Shown piece after piece: positions 35,160 to 46,900 of a stretch of 64,000 bases of DNA. How positions within the stretch are numbered: position 1 is the first letter of the stretch; the number at the start of each line of letters is the position of its first letter. Source of the stretch: Dactylorhiza incarnata. Taxonomy: Eukaryota; Streptophyta; Magnoliopsida; Asparagales; Orchidaceae. Made by a program: the position numbers and the translations under genes. The stretch covers positions 9,009,001 to 9,073,000 of the forward strand of contig JAWHQI010000028.1 of NCBI GenBank assembly GCA_033032865.1. Direction: 5' to 3'. The notes beneath the pieces are model-generated. The model was not told where the DNA came from. It was given only the letters and a program-made list of their open reading frames with translations, and ran no database searches.

Positions 35160-36653
35160 TGATAATTAAAAATTGAAGTTCTGCAAAAGCCTTTCTCGAT
35201 GCGATAAGAATTCGACGGGCACTTTCGAGGCGTCTCGCGAGTACTCGTACTTCGAGGAACTAACCATTATCCTACCTGTCGAGATGATAAAAGTAATAGT
35301 CTTTCCTTTTTTTGGAATATCGACGTTTACGCCGCGGCGGCGGCGCCAAAATCTAAAAATAAATTAAAAAGAAGAGGAGAAAGTTTTTGCAAGTTTTTGT
35401 TAATATAATCCAAACTACTCATTCGAAAAGGCAAGTGTACCTTATCGCATATAGCATAGGATATTTTAAAGAAAATATCAAGGTCGTATTGAAATCCGGG
35501 TCTATCGATTACTTCTACTTCGAAAAAGCTAACTATTATTTTATTGGAAATAAAATTGATTTAGAGAGCGTAATTAAAACTAACTAAAAGGAGAACAACA
35601 AAAATAAAATAAAGAAGACAAGACTAAATTAAGAGGAAGAAAGAGACTTTGCAGAAATTAAAGGAAACTTAAATTCTCATTGCATAAAAAGAGATTACAT
35701 GAAATAAACCCTACATTACATTGCAAGAAATTGAACCTAAACTAGCTTGCATGAAATGAAAACAAAAATTAAACTAAGCTTAAGAAAGGAAATTGCATTA
35801 ATTAAAAACTAACTAAAACATGAAAAATAAGGAAAACTATACAAGAACAGCCCAAATGGGCAGGGGGAAGGGAATGGAATGTTGGAGGGGAACCTCTGAA
35901 TTTATAGGAAAAATTTCGAGGTTACACGCCCTCGGTCACGGGCGTTAGCTAGGGCGTGTAATACTTGTTCTGCACGGCTGCGACATCGGCGTGGGTCTTG
36001 CATGACTGTGTCGCGAAAAAGGACATTACATGCCCGTGTAACTTTGGTCACGGGCGTGTACCTGGGCGGCTTCATTAATGCGGTGTGGGCTTGAGTGCGA
36101 CGCTGCAGCGAAAAGCGATCACGCGCGAAAAGTCACGGGCGTGACTCATGGGTCACGGGCGTGACTGGGGTCAACTCCATCAATACGGCGTGGGCTTGAA
36201 TTCGGCGCAGCAGGGAGCAGAGATCACGTGGGAAGTCACGGGCGTGACACTTTGATCACGGGCGTGACATGGGTCATCTCCTCGACAGCATCTCCACGAC
36301 TCGTCTCAGCCAGCTGGGAAGATTCTAAGATTACACGCCCTTGGTCACGGGCGTGACCTGGTGTCACGGGCGTGACCTGGGGCGTGACTTGCTGTGGACT
36401 AGCTCAATCTGCTCGGCAACACTTCTGGACTGATCTTAGTGTTACACGCCCTTAGTCACGGGCGTGACCTAGGGCGTGTACTATGAAATTTGTCCAAAAA
36501 CACCAGAAAATCTGCAAAACAAAAGTAAGGCTACATTTAGAATCGAAATTATATAAGAAGTGATTTTAAACTAAAATATGAATAATATTTGTGATTTTAA
36601 ATTAAAACTAACCTAAAAACTATAATTAAAATACGCATAAATATTACTCATCA
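35160..36653 (-). repeat. 3' LTR of K (1494 bp) with GTCACGGGCGTGAC array
   Basis: Minus-strand TATA (TATAAATT) near 35898-35908. On the upstream side of it, 35930-36480, at least nine copies of (G)TCACGGGCG(T) occur, seven of them as the full palindrome-like GTCACGGGCGTGAC or with one change, separated by 20-60 bp. Confidence 0.9.
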
Positions 36654-38162
36654 AATACCCCCATACTTAAGCTTTTGCTATTCGAGAGCAAAAGTATGAG
36701 AAATATTTATAAGACATTTAAGAAGATTTTTAATTAAGACTAAAAATTTATTGAATCACAAGTAAGCTAAAAAGAAAATTTAAGGATTAACGAATTAAGT
36801 CCTAAATTATGAAATTAAAATAATAAGAGAAAAATATTTAGCCAAGAGTTCTCAAAAATATTAACTAGTTAACAAAATTGAGTAATAAGTAAACAAAATT
36901 AGATTTAAAATTTATAAAAACCATAACTTTGAAAAATCTAAAGGAAAATGTAACTTACTAAGTATTGCTCTCTCCATAACATAATTTAATTCTAGATCAA
37001 AGATATTGGATTAGGGGGGGGGTTCATAAAATTTGGCATAAGAAGAGATCTTTGAATGAAGGTGATGGATTTTCCGTTTCACCAAAGTGGTTTTTTTTTG
37101 TAAATATTTTTTTTTCTCTTCTAATAACAACCCAAAATGTATATGGTTTAGGAGTAATGAATTTTATCCTCTTACTCCATGCCATATAATCTTTTCAAAT
37201 ATTTTGGGTGCATATGTTTTAGGGAATAATGAATTTTATCCTCTTATTCCCATGACATATGATCTTTTAAAATACTTTTTTTATGCCATCAAAGGGGTAG
37301 GGTAGAGAAAAGACTTCTAACTTATAAATTAAATTATTTTGAGAGCAAATTTTAGTACTTTAAACTTTCCTAAGATTTTAAAAGCTTGAGGTAGAAATAA
37401 TTAAAATATAAAGGTGTTCAAGCAAGATTACTAAAAAATTGTAACTATTTAAAATAAAAGAGAAGAAGTGCTAAAGAAATATCTCTAATCAAATTAAAAT
37501 CATAAAATATTTCTTAACACTGAATCACTTAAACAAAATTTAGATTTAGCAAACCATGATAGAATAAATGATTAGCAAATTAAAAACAAAACAAAATATA
37601 AATGCTTATAAATAAACTCAAAATGATTTTGGAAATAACAAAAACCAAAGTAAGGGCTTATTATATTTTTGGGATTTTTCTAAGTTTTCAATTTTTTTTT
37701 TGAAATTTTTAAATATCATCTTTTTTTTTGGATTTTTTTTTTTGATATTATCTTTTTTTTTTTTACTTTTGATAAGAAATAAACAATAAAAATGTTAAAT
37801 ATAAACTAAAAAGCCTAAAAGAATTTTTTTTTTGTTAATTCTTGGACTTCCCGAGGTCTACCCGGTGAAGGGTTCGCAAGGTACTAGGAGGTGTGATGGG
37901 ATGATATCCCAAACGTCCCTTTCCAAGAAATTAATTTTCTATTTTCTAATTTTTTTGAGTTTTTGGGTTTTCTAATTTTTTTTTGCAAAGGCTAATTTTT
38001 CTTTTTGTAAAAGACAACAAAAGTGAAATAAACTATTTACAAAATGAAAATAAACTATGTACACAGTAAATATTTTTGGAATTTTGGGATTTTATAAATT
38101 TTTTTGAAATTTTCTACGATTTTATAATTTAGGAGAAAAGGAAATACACCCCCATACTTAAA

Positions 38163-38186
38163 ATTCAACATTGTCCCCAATGTTGA
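38163..38186. repeat. perfect hairpin in the 5' internal region of K
   Basis: CAACATTG-TCCC-CAATGTTG: an 8-bp perfect stem with a 4-nt loop, next to CCCCCATACTT, a second copy of the polypurine-like word found at the 3' LTR border. It lies about 360 nt from the PBS in the presumed RNA leader. Confidence 0.75.
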
Positions 38187-38518
38187 AAGCTAAGTATGGA
38201 GAACAATAAAATAGAAGATACAAGAGCATGATTTTGAAAGAAAAAGAACAAGGAGAGGAAAAAGAAGTACGTCCCTGATTTGGAGACGGACGACCACCAC
38301 GATCACCTGCAGAATTACTTTTAAAACAATAAAACAAAACATGAAATAAAAAGAGATGAAACATAAAAGTTACTTATTATTTTTTTTGGTTTTGATTAAT
38401 TTTATAATGTTTTTTTTTTCAATTTATAATTATATTTTTTTTTAGATAAAAGAACAAGAAAAAAAAAGATAAAGATAAAAGTAATAGCGCTCTCTCTTTT
38501 CAAAATATCGATAATAAT

Positions 38519-38540
38519 AACTCCCCGGCAACGGCGCCAA
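38519..38540 (-). other. primer binding site of K
   Basis: On the minus strand TTGGCGCCGTTGCCGGGGAG, the priming sequence typical of Athila/Tat gypsy elements, 5 bases inside the right LTR. Element G (55823-55840) has the same site with one base changed, which suggests both depend on a similar autonomous partner. Confidence 0.9.
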
Positions 38541-38545
38541 GAACT

Positions 38546-40000
38546 TGATAATAAAAAATTGAAGTTCTGCAAAAGCCTTTCTCGATGCGATAAGAATTCG
38601 ACGGGCACTTTCGAGGCGTCTCGCGAGTACTCATACTTCGAGGAACTAACCATTATCCTACCTGTCAAGATGATAAAAGTAATAGTCTTTCCTTTTTTTG
38701 GAATATCGACGTTTATGCCGTGGCGGCGGCGCCGAAATCTAAAAATAAATTAAAAAGAAAAGGAGAAAGTTTTTGCAAGTTTCTGTTAAAATAATCCAAA
38801 CTACTCATTCGAAAAGGCAAGTGTACCTTATCGTGTATAGCATAGGATATTTTAAAGAAAATATCAAGGTCATATTGAAATCCGGGTCTATCGATTACTT
38901 CTACTTCGAAAAAGCTAACTATTATTTTATTGGAAATAAAATTGATTTAGAGAGCGTAATTAAAACTAACTAAAAGGAGAACAACAAAAATAAAATAAAG
39001 AAGACAAGACTAAATTAAGAGGAAGAAAGAGACTTTGCAGAAATTAAAGGAAACTTAAATTCTCATTGCATAAAAAGAGATTACATGAAATAAACCCTAC
39101 ATTACATTGCATGAAATTGAAACTAAACTAGCTTGCATTAAATGAAAACAAAAATTAAACTAAGCTTAAGAAAGGAAATTGCATTAATTAAAAACTAACT
39201 AAAACATGAAAAATAAGGAAAACTATACAAGAACAGCCCAAATGGGCAGGGGGAAGGGAATGGAATGCTGGAGGGGAACCTCTAAATTTATAGGAAAAAT
39301 TTCCAGGTTACACGCCCTCGGTCACGGGCGTTACCTAGGGCGTGTAATACTTGTTCTGCACGGCTGCGACATCGGCGTGGGTCTTGCGTGACTGTGTCGC
39401 GAAGAAGGACATTACATGCCCGTGTAACTTTGGTCACGGGCGTGTACCTGGGCGGCTTCATTAATGCGGCGTGGGCTTGAGTGCGGCGCTGCAGTGAAAA
39501 GCGATCACGCGCGAAAAGTCACGGGTGTGACTGGGGTCAACTCCATCAATGCGGCGTGGGCTTGAATTCGGCGCAGCAGGGAGCAGGGATCACGCGGGAA
39601 GTCACGGGCGTGACTCTTTGATCACGGGCGTGACATGGGTCAACTCCTCGACAGCATCTCCACGACTCGTCGGCAGCCAGCTGGGAAGATTCTAAGATTA
39701 CACGCCCTTGGTCACGGGCGTGACCTGAGGCGTGACTTGTTGTGGACTAGCTCAATCTGCTCGGCAACACTTCTGGACTGATCTTAGTGTTACACGCCCT
39801 TGGTCACGGGTGTGACCTAGGGCGTGTACTATGGAATTTGTCCAAAAACACCAGAAAATCTGCAAAACAAAAGTAAGACTATATTTAGAATCGAAATTAT
39901 AAAAGAAGTGTTTTTAAACTAAATATGAATAATATTTGCGATTTTAAATTAAAACTAACCTAAAAACTATAATTAAAATACACATAAATACTACTCATCA
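38546..40000 (-). repeat. 5' LTR of K (1455 bp)
   Basis: Matches 35160-36653, with one shorter stretch in the motif array (about 39520-39540 lacks one repeat block present at 36138-36180). TATA complement at 39285-39293; motif array 39307-39830. Indels and scattered substitutions indicate that K is older than G. Confidence 0.92.
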
Positions 40001-40005
40001 ATATG

Positions 40006-40422
40006 CACCCCAAATTGGTCTGCCAACAGCCAAACTCCACTGTTCTGGAGGGCTATTGGCAGCCCACTAGGGGTATCAGGGTAAATTCACCTGCAGACCC
40101 CTGCTGGGCGAGTGGTCCGTGAAGGCGCCACTCGCCAGCTTCTCAGCGAGCTGGGCTCACGAGAGCTCTTCTTGCGAGTGGGGGCGAACCTCCACTCGCC
40201 ACGCCCGACTGGCGCTGCGAGACCTTAACCGACTCGCTCTGGCTAAATGCACCCCAGAGCGGTCCTTTGGGACTCGCTAAACCACCGTCGTTCGTTTCTC
40301 ATGAGCGACTTCTCTGCTCCGCCTTGCCTCACCCTGGCAGGCTACTCGCCGTGAATCGGTGAGTACTCCTCCCATTGCTTGCGATTAGCTCCTCCGCGAG
40401 TCGGTGAACACTGGGTTGTACA
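40006..40422 (-). repeat. 5' LTR of element F, outer part
   Basis: Continuation of 34816-35159 after the K insertion, homologous to 21750-22165. It ends TTGTACA at 40422, followed by the CCAAT target duplication. Rich in CTCGC/GCGAG words, as in the left LTR. Confidence 0.92.
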
Positions 40423-40427
40423 CCAAT

Positions 40428-40721
40428 ACAATATGCTTATAGAAGGCGAAAACTTTCTCCTAAAGAAAAAGAGAAATCACAGCCAGGTGAGAAGGGATTA
40501 TAAAATAATGCTGAGAACAATTACATTTTTGGAAAATTCAATTATGGTGGACAATTATTTTCTTTATCATTAAGAAGTTTCAAATTGTATCTCAGAAGGC
40601 TCTCTACAGTTTATATATTACTGTCTTTTAATATATACTTGTATTTGTATTCTTTTCCTTTTCAATATGTTTGAAATCACTTAAGAGTCTGTAAAATTTG
40701 CTAAGCTAAATAGAGGAAAAT
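40428..40721 (+). other. continuation of element E after the F insertion
   Basis: The reading frame cut at 21403 continues for about 20 codons (YAYRRRKLSPKEK) and then passes into AT-rich DNA without genes. Where E ends is not clear. It may run into the LTR at 40722, or that LTR may have inserted into it. Confidence 0.45.
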
Positions 40722-42285
40722 TGTTGGGAAAAACTGTTGAAAATGTTGAAGTTGAAGTTTGTGGAGCTTTTGGATCTGGGCGGTCTGGGAGGAGGTCGTA
40801 CGGTCTGGTGAGACCGCACGACCTGGCGATCTGTTCTATGGTCTGGCTTGTCTTACCTAGCCGTAGTCTCCTGGCATGACCACTGGTATCTGTCCAAAGG
40901 CGGCTGGAGGTGAGGCCGCGCGGTCTGTCTGTGACCGCGTGGCGGGTTGGCGTCATCAGGTCGCCCGGTCTGTCTGTGACCGCGTGGCGCGCTGGCTTCT
41001 TTAGGTCTGTGCCGGTCTGGCATGACCTATTAACGCCTCGCGTTAACAAGAGGAGGAATGTCGTCGAGTTGAGGTCGACAAATCTGCGTTCGAAGAAATT
41101 GGAGTTCCGTTCGACAAATTTGCCTGCGTTCGACGAAAATTTCGTTTGACGAATTTGCCTGCGTTCGAAGAAAATTCCGTTCGACGAAATTGTTTCGTTC
41201 GACGAAAGTTTGTTCTGCCACGCCGCCGACGGTTTCGCAACCGCTCCACACGAACGCTACCGCCAGCGCTAGTGCTACCGACAACGCTAGCGCTACCGAC
41301 TGGCGCTATCTCAAGATCGTGCACAGCGCCACGCCACCGACGATTTCGCAACTGCTCCACACGAACGCTACCGCAGGCACTAGGAGCTACCGCAGGCGCT
41401 ATCTTCAAGTTCTATAAATTGATGGGCTCTTTCTCGTTTTTGGATAATCCATCCCAGAGAGATTGCAAGTTCCACAACTCTATTGTTGTTATGCTGCCGA
41501 AGATGGATCTCCCACTAAAAGCTTAAGGAGAATTCTGGAGGAGGACAACGTCACGCTACATCTGAAGGACGATCGCTTCAACCTCACTTATGCTACAACG
41601 ATCCTTCATCCTCATCTTCAGAGATATCATATAAGGAGTTTTATTATTGTTATCTTTATTTTCATTCCATACTTTTTGTAACGGTTTAGAGAATTCGCCT
41701 TGTGTTGGCGCCTAGGTCTGGGTAGGACTTAAGGAGGAATTCGCCTTGTGTTGGCGACTAGTTCTAGGTGATTAGATCTAGGGGGGGCTCGAGGCCATAT
41801 CCGGGGAAGGATTGGCTAGAGCGGCTTGAGGCCATATCTGGGGAAGGATAGGCTAAAGTTAACCGGTTTGTGGGGATACAAGTCGGTATAGAAAAGGAAA
41901 AGATATTTACACTTGTACGCCTCCGATTTCTAGCGATATTGAAATTAAATTTATGTAAACACACTTTTTCATATAATATAATCATGTCTCTTTTTATGTT
42001 TACTTGATTTCTATCTTTTGGCATAATCTCTATTATATTGGTTACAAAGTTTTCAATTCGTATCACTTTATCTAAATTGTGTATTTCAATCTCTTTCATC
42101 ATAAAACAATTTAGCACTTGTTTCTAAATCTTAAATTGCAACTTACAATATTCTCTTTCTTTAACTAAATTATTATTTTGCCTTCTCCTATTATAAAACA
42201 ATTTAGTAATAATCATAACATTTATAAAAAGAATTTTATTCCCTTATTCCCCCCCCCCCCTCTAAGGGCGCCGTAAGATCCAACA
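40722..42285 (+). repeat. 5' LTR of H (about 1564 bp)
   Basis: Starts TGTTGGG and ends with a C-run, CTCTAAGGGCG and ATCCAACA, next to the PBS. TATA (TATAAAT) at 41413-41419. Upstream: GACCGCG/CGGTCTGT words (40795-41010), a TTAACGCCTCGCGTTAA palindrome (41026-41042) and TTCGACGAA words (41070-41215). Structure and end resemble solo LTR J. The outer 300 bp do not match the 3' LTR copy at 62697, so the outer end is less sure than the inner end. Confidence 0.75.
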
Positions 42286-42287
42286 AG

Positions 42288-42299
42288 TGGTATTAGAGC
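42288..42299 (+). other. primer binding site of H
   Basis: TGGTATTAGAGC, the initiator-Met tRNA priming site with one change (C to T) from the site in element A, two bases inside the LTR. It confirms plus orientation and a copia origin. Confidence 0.9.
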
Positions 42300-42345
42300 G
42301 TAGGTTATTCTAATACGGCTTCACAACCGGGAATAATGGCGCTTC

Positions 42346-43923
42346 ATGATCTCGCATCTTCTAGAGGGGATAATTTTTATGAAAAATGAAAAATCATTAT
42401 GTCCACCTTTATTTATGGGTGAAAATTATAATGGGTGGAAAATTCTTATGGAAAAATTTCTTAAATCTTTGGATATTAAAGTATGGAATATTACAATTAC
42501 AATGCCCCCAAGTATTTTGAATAAAAATGAAATGTTTTTAAATGCCAAATCTATGAATAGTCTATATTGTGCTCTAGATCAAAATATTTTCAAACGTATT
42601 TATACGCTCCCTACTGCTTTTGAAGTTTGGAAATTTCTTGAGAATACTTATAGTCTTCCTTCCACAGATAATGAATAAGAGGAATTCCTTATGGATCCAA
42701 GAGAAGAAATCGATGAGGACTTATGCTTGGTGGAAGAAGAATACAACATCACAATATTGGACTCATTTGTTGGCATCACATCAAGCAAAAGAAAAGACGA
42801 AAATTCAACTATGGATGCGAAGAAGATGTCAAAGGAACCATTGGTTCAAATCTTGCCTCATCCCATAGCAATGTAAGAAAATTAAAAACTTCTTTTTTTG
42901 TAACAAATTCTATTTCTACATCTCGTATGCTTAAAATTGCTAAACGTAAAATTTTAAAGTTAAAAATTGCTAATTCCAAATTACGTTTAGAAAATAAATC
43001 TTTAAAAGCAAACGAAAACGTAGAATCAAATATTGATGTGTTAAATTCTCTTTCATGCTCTTTAGTTAAAATTCATATTCCTTGTTTAGATTGCAATCTA
43101 TTAAAAGAAAAATTCAAGGATATTGAAAAAGGGCTCTTAGTTTCTAAAAGGCATAATGAAAAATTGATAATTGAAAATGATACTTTAACTTCTAAGTTAA
43201 GACAATTAAAATCTTTTTTTTGAAAAAGTTCTAATTTCGGGTAATGACTTTCATCATAAGATTTTGAATAAAAATAAATTAACTTACAAAATCATTTCTA
43301 AAAAGGATCATTTTCATACATCAACTAAAAAGGAGTTTAGTTTCAAAAAGAATTATGGCTCTCACAAAATTCTTAAGAGTCACTATTATAAGTCTCAATA
43401 TATTTTCAATCATGACTCAAATTTAAAAACTCCTTTTCATGAAAATCAAACTATAAAATATTATCCTTCATATTATAAGAGTATGACTATAAGAAAGAGT
43501 GGAAATGAAAATCATCAAAATAAGAATCAATTTTTCAAAACATATTGTAACCCACTCTTTCAACATTCAATTCTAAAGAAAGACAACCACTCTTATAAAC
43601 TTTCAAAGAATCCATATAATAAAATTCATTATGATTATCAACATCAATCTATTTTGAAAAATAATTTGAATAAACATAAATCTCAAATGAATTATTTTTC
43701 AAACAAATATAATCACATTAAGATGTCACATAATCATAATATGAATTTAAAAGATAAACAACCAATATATGAATGGAGACCCATAAAGAAAAATGGCATA
43801 TTATCTTTAATTGAAAAAACCCATTCATCATTATCTTCCCAAAAGCCACCACAATGTATTTGGGTACCCAAAGGAACCATCCCACTTAGTAACCTTTGGA
43901 TACCTAAATCTCTTATTCATTAA
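42346..43923 (+). pseudogene. gag remnant of H
   Basis: The first part (42380-42678) has the copia gag N-terminal pattern: PPLFMGENYNGWKILMEKFL, LDIKVWN, SLYCALDQNIFKRI, AFEVWKFLE. A TAA follows, then in the same frame an acidic stretch, then after a frame change a coiled-coil segment (KIAKRKILKLKIANSKLRLE, 42900-43223), and after another frame change a His/Asn/Lys-rich segment ending IWVPKGTIPL. The repeated W(V/I)PK motif is typical of the gag-pol junction of SIRE-type elements. The central capsid part and zinc knuckle are missing. No pol follows. Confidence 0.75.
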
Positions 43924-46900
43924 TATCCATTCATTTGCATGAAGTAGAAACAAATAAAAATAAAATATCACTACTCTACTTCATGATTTGCTTATTGTCA
44001 CTTTTTTTTGAACAAACATGCTATGATCACTTTATATATCATGAAATATGACTTTCATATATTAAGCCTAATGTTAATGAAATCAAATTTGTATTAAAAT
44101 TGAACATTAAGTCATATATTTTTCAAAGTGATCTATCTCTCATCTTTGATTGTTCTTTATCCTTTTAAATCATTTACCCTTAATTGTCTTGAATTATCAT
44201 TATAAATTGAATATTGAAATTATTATCAAGACTATTGAAACTATTTTAAAGATTGGATTTAAATGGTTTATTAAAGGGCTTAAACAAAAAATTAAAATGC
44301 GCAACATTTTTTTTTATTCTTTTCTATTTTTGTTTGCTGCTTATGATAGCCCTTATAATGAAGAATATTATCTAGAAAAATTGAAAACAAAAATTCATCT
44401 AAACGCATGTTTAATCATTCAAAAATGTGAGTTTACGATCAAAACTTCAAACAGCCATATCTTTTGATCCGCTAGTCCGATTTTCGCGTTTAATATATTT
44501 TCGGAAAGAGCACAGAAATCTCCATCCACTGGAGAACTAGGCTTGCCCATTTGAGTTCGTTTGGTGCTATCAATTTGCCCAATTTCAACTCCGTTTTAAA
44601 AAGCTATCTTAGTTTGCTTGATTTGGAAATTTCTGTGTTTATAGATTTTTCATCATATGCTATCCTTAGTATAATTGTTTCATATATTAATTTAGATATG
44701 TGTGTGATGTGTGTCACCAATGTTTGCATGTAATTTAGACCTTAGAATCATCTAGTATCATTAAGATCAAATCGAAAGTTTAATCATTTCATTCTAGGTC
44801 TAAAGAAAATTAATTTGAAAACATCTCATATTACATGCAACATTATCTCCATTAATCCTATGTAATAACATTGCATTCAAACTCATCATCCTAGCATCAC
44901 TTCTTGGTCTATGCTTATATATTTATGCTAGGTATAACACTTACAATGTTATTCAAATTTCATGATAACTATGTGATTTGAAATCATAAATAGAATACTA
45001 AAATTCCAACAAACACATAGTTTATGGATTAATCATTAGAATATATATGAATATTGTATCATGAATCATATACTATCATGCAAAACCAATGATCAATAAA
45101 TTCAATTATTGAAAGCAATCTTATAAATTTCAAAACTTTATATATGTGATCTTTGTCTTTTATATGATTAGATGATCATCATTTTTCTAAACTTATAAAT
45201 CAAACATGCTTATTCAAAAGAAAATCACCAAATCATTTTGTCATAAGTTTAGAAGGAATAGAATTCACATTCATCATGATGATCTAACATATATTCTATG
45301 CAAAATTCTCTGTAATCATAAATCATAATTCATGTTCTATCAAGAAGTATCTCAAATCAATAATAGGAATTATGAATCTTATGATAAAAAAATATGAATA
45401 ATGTTTTCTTTCCATTATTTGGTGTATTGATATGCTTTGCTATTGATTGCATGTATCTCTTATATTTGTAGACTCTAGTATCAACTTTGTAATGAAAAAA
45501 TAAATCAAACTAAATCATCACTTTATCCTAGATCTATAATTTGAAACTCTATTTTGAATACATGCAATATTAATATAAATCTTATGACATGACATTAAAC
45601 CCAAAACTCATCATACTAGCATTGTAACTTATTGAATATTAGTAATTGTGCTAGTTATCTCATATCGTCATCTCATAAAAGTAGAAAAACTATGCGGCTT
45701 TATATAACTCATCACATTAAACAAAACCCATAGTTTATAAATCAACCCATAGTTTAAAAGCATAGGTTTTCCAAGGATTATTCACTTATGACTTCATATC
45801 TCACAATAGCGGGGGCGTAGGGTTCTATGCATTAGAGACCTAACCTCTAAGTCATGTCTTGTCCTTAACTAGGGAGGGTTCTAGTGGGGCCTTGCGAGGC
45901 ACTAGGGGGAAAGAGTGCTAGGTTGAGTGTTCTCTAGTGTGTGCATATGGGACTAACACCCCAACCTACGGCATGTGTGCAGCTCCTCATGCCCATCTGT
46001 CACTTAGTATAGGGCTAGAGTGTAGACATTTAGTTAGGGTAGTCTTTAATCTTAGGACATACTTATATTACTCTTTGCATGATTATTTTATTTACTTATC
46101 ACTTAAATCATGCATATTTTGGGTTGTTTAATAAAAAAAGTCCACTTGTGTTTGCATAATTTATCTTTTAGAGCTTAAATGTTTTTGTAAAACACATGTA
46201 TTTGAAAAAGCTATAGTTTTATGCAAATTTGAGCAATCAAGACATCTCCAAAAATTACAAAATTTTTGCATAAGACTACTCTAAGGACACTTAATAAATA
46301 TCAAAAATCAGGTTTTTAAAATTCTTAAAAAATCGTGTACTGTTTCCAGCTCTAGCGTTAGCGTCGGCGCTAGCGTGGGTGTCTGATTTTTCTATGTTTT
46401 AAAATTTCTAAAAATCTATAAAAATATGTTAATTCATATGTACTACTTATTTGTTGTGTTTCTGACTTTTGTTATTTTTGTTTTATTTATATTATGGAAA
46501 ATCAATTATAAAATTTCAAAATTCAAAAATACAAAAATATGTTTTTATGGTTTTCTGTTTTTATTTATATTATGAAAAATCAACTACAAAAATTCAAAAT
46601 TCAAAAATACAAAAATATGTTTGTGTGATTTTTCTGTGTTTATTTCATTAAAAAAATTTCAAAAAATAAAATAAAATAATGTATGATCTTTATTGCTAAT
46701 ATCAAGCATGAATGATTTCTATTATTTAGAATTATTTACAATGTTAAAATTTGTTCCTTCAAATTACTATGAACATTGTTTTGTTTATCATGCTTTGATA
46801 TATCTATTTAAAATGCATCAATTGTATTGAAAAATATGTGTAGAACCAAGCTTAGCATGCCTCTAAGTATGAGTAAATGTATTATGATTGATAATGATTC

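Larger units (their letters stand above)
35160..40000 (-). mobile_element. non-coding LTR retrotransposon K (LARD-like, Athila/Tat-type primer site)
   Basis: LTRs 35160-36653 and 38546-40000 (TGATAA...CTCATCA). Target duplication ATACG (35155-35159) versus ATATG (40001-40005), one CpG-type change. PBS at 38519-38540, adjacent to the right LTR, fixes minus orientation; polypurine tract complement CCCCCATACTT at 36657-36667. The 1.9-kb internal part has no frame with recognisable domains, so the element must borrow all proteins in trans. The internal DNA is AT-rich with poly-T runs, an imperfect duplication at about 37150-37300, and a GC-richer block at 37838-37930 bounded by TTCTTGGA/TCCAAGAA. 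Confidence 0.93.
21404..40422 (-). mobile_element. Tat-lineage Ty3/gypsy retrotransposon F with nested insertions
   Basis: Left (3') LTR 21404-22165 and right (5') LTR 34816-35159 plus 40006-40422, the latter interrupted by element K. Ends are TGTTG...TGTACA. Target duplication CCAAT lies at 21399-21403 and 40423-40427. Order on the minus strand: LTR, gag, protease, RT, RNase H, second RNase H, integrase, then a long 3' region. The second RNase H between RNase H and integrase and the long 3' region are Tat characters. The 3' region holds an antisense gene, two minisatellites and solo LTR J. The pol frame has many stops, so F is not autonomous. Excluding J and K it is about 12.6 kb. Confidence 0.92.

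Noticed and set aside
35173..35587. Small plus-strand frames in the K LTR (also at 38559-38973)
   Set aside because: They lie antisense within an LTR, are short, and recur only as LTR copies. No domain or start context supports them.
36138..36480. GTCACGGGCGTGAC repeats considered as a CRISPR-like array
   Set aside because: Spacing is irregular, units are short palindromes within an LTR of a plant retrotransposon, and the array is duplicated with the LTR.
43264..43923. His/Asn/Lys-rich frame considered as a new host gene
   Set aside because: It ends in the W(V/I)PK motif typical of SIRE gag-pol junctions and follows the gag remnant of H, so it is part of that element.
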